64,000 bases of DNA, taken from NCBI GenBank assembly GCA_017656235.1, contig JACDOF010000001.1, forward strand, positions 310,001 to 374,000, written 5' to 3'. Position 1 is the stretch's first letter; each line of letters starts with the position of its first letter. A program made the position numbers and the translations under genes. Of the stretch, positions 63,856 through 64,000 are shown piece by piece. This stretch comes from Brevibacillus sp. Its GTDB lineage: Bacteria > Bacillota > Bacilli > Brevibacillales > Brevibacillaceae. The notes under the pieces are model-generated. The model did not search any database and was not told where the DNA came from. It saw only the letters and a list, made by a program, of their open reading frames with translations.

Positions 63856-63891
63856 ATGACTGCTGTCTGAGGGCAGCAGTCATTTTTTTTT
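63856..63891 (+). terminator. intrinsic terminator after codY
   Basis: ATGACTGCTG and CAGCAGTCAT form a perfect 10-bp stem, followed by eight or more T. The last ~110 nt of the window are AT-rich with no gene start visible. Confidence 0.9.
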
Positions 63892-64000
63892 ATGTTGTTT
63901 TGTCGAAGATTTTGTGTCGAATATTGAAAGAAAACCATGTGATTTATTCGCCATTTTTAGGATGAAAGATGGAAAAATGCGATTTCTATTGCTTGTAAGT

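Overview
This window is a Bacillales chromosome segment, most like Brevibacillus or another Paenibacillaceae-type lineage. Gene order, strong Shine-Dalgarno sites, frequent GTG/TTG starts, sigma-A promoters and endospore genes support this; the genus is an inference. Most of the sequence is moderately GC-rich, but a block around 26.5-30.3 kb is clearly AT-richer.

Left backbone (1-23 kb, all + except the edge gene). The start of a divergent tmcAL lies at the left edge. It is followed by yceD-rpmF, then the fatty-acid regulon fapR-plsX-fabH-fabD-fabG-acpP-fabF behind a promoter carrying a FapR-like operator. Next come rnc-smc-ftsY, ylxM-ffh-rpsP-khpA-ylqD-rimM-trmD-rplS, lepB-rbgA-rnhB, and ylqG-ylqH-yraN. 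Together these make membrane lipid, the SRP targeting machinery and ribosome-maturation factors. rplS has its own promoter and an L19-type leader.

Accessory middle (23.4-53 kb). First come an Sfp-type phosphopantetheinyl transferase and pantothenate kinase. A truncated second copy of the comM 5' end (25.37-25.49 kb) follows. Then there is a 7-kb block on both strands: LLM oxidoreductase/ArsR, TetR/HpaB-family oxidoreductase/isochorismatase, a YhcN/YlaJ-like lipoprotein, and SDR/ArsR. The block ends at the intact comM, which carries the same 5' sequence, so comM-derived direct repeats flank it. After comM lie a group II intron-like RNA remnant, an HxlR regulator divergent from an unfused YhcX-like pair (nitrilase plus GNAT), a second GNAT, two YheC/YheD-type ATP-grasp proteins, a KamA-like radical SAM protein, a PdaA-like deacetylase and a DUF1284 protein.

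Molybdenum/formate cluster (43.2-51.3 kb). fdhD is divergent from an OFA-family MFS transporter. A DUF2294 gene and the operon fdhF/ydeP-like-mobA-moeA-mobB follow, so a molybdoenzyme, its sulfuration factor and its cofactor-insertion enzymes are encoded together. The transporter and the molybdoenzyme are each preceded by a leader with the same 42-nt core (33/42 identical, no gaps) running into an intrinsic terminator whose stem shows compensatory changes. I do not recognise this element. It is the best candidate here for an undescribed regulatory RNA.

Right backbone (51.8-64 kb, all +). A lipoprotein gene preceded by an odd structured leader is followed by sucC-sucD, dprA, topA-trmFO, xerC-hslV-hslU-codY and a strong terminator after codY. 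I see no rRNA, tRNA, CRISPR array or intact insertion sequence.
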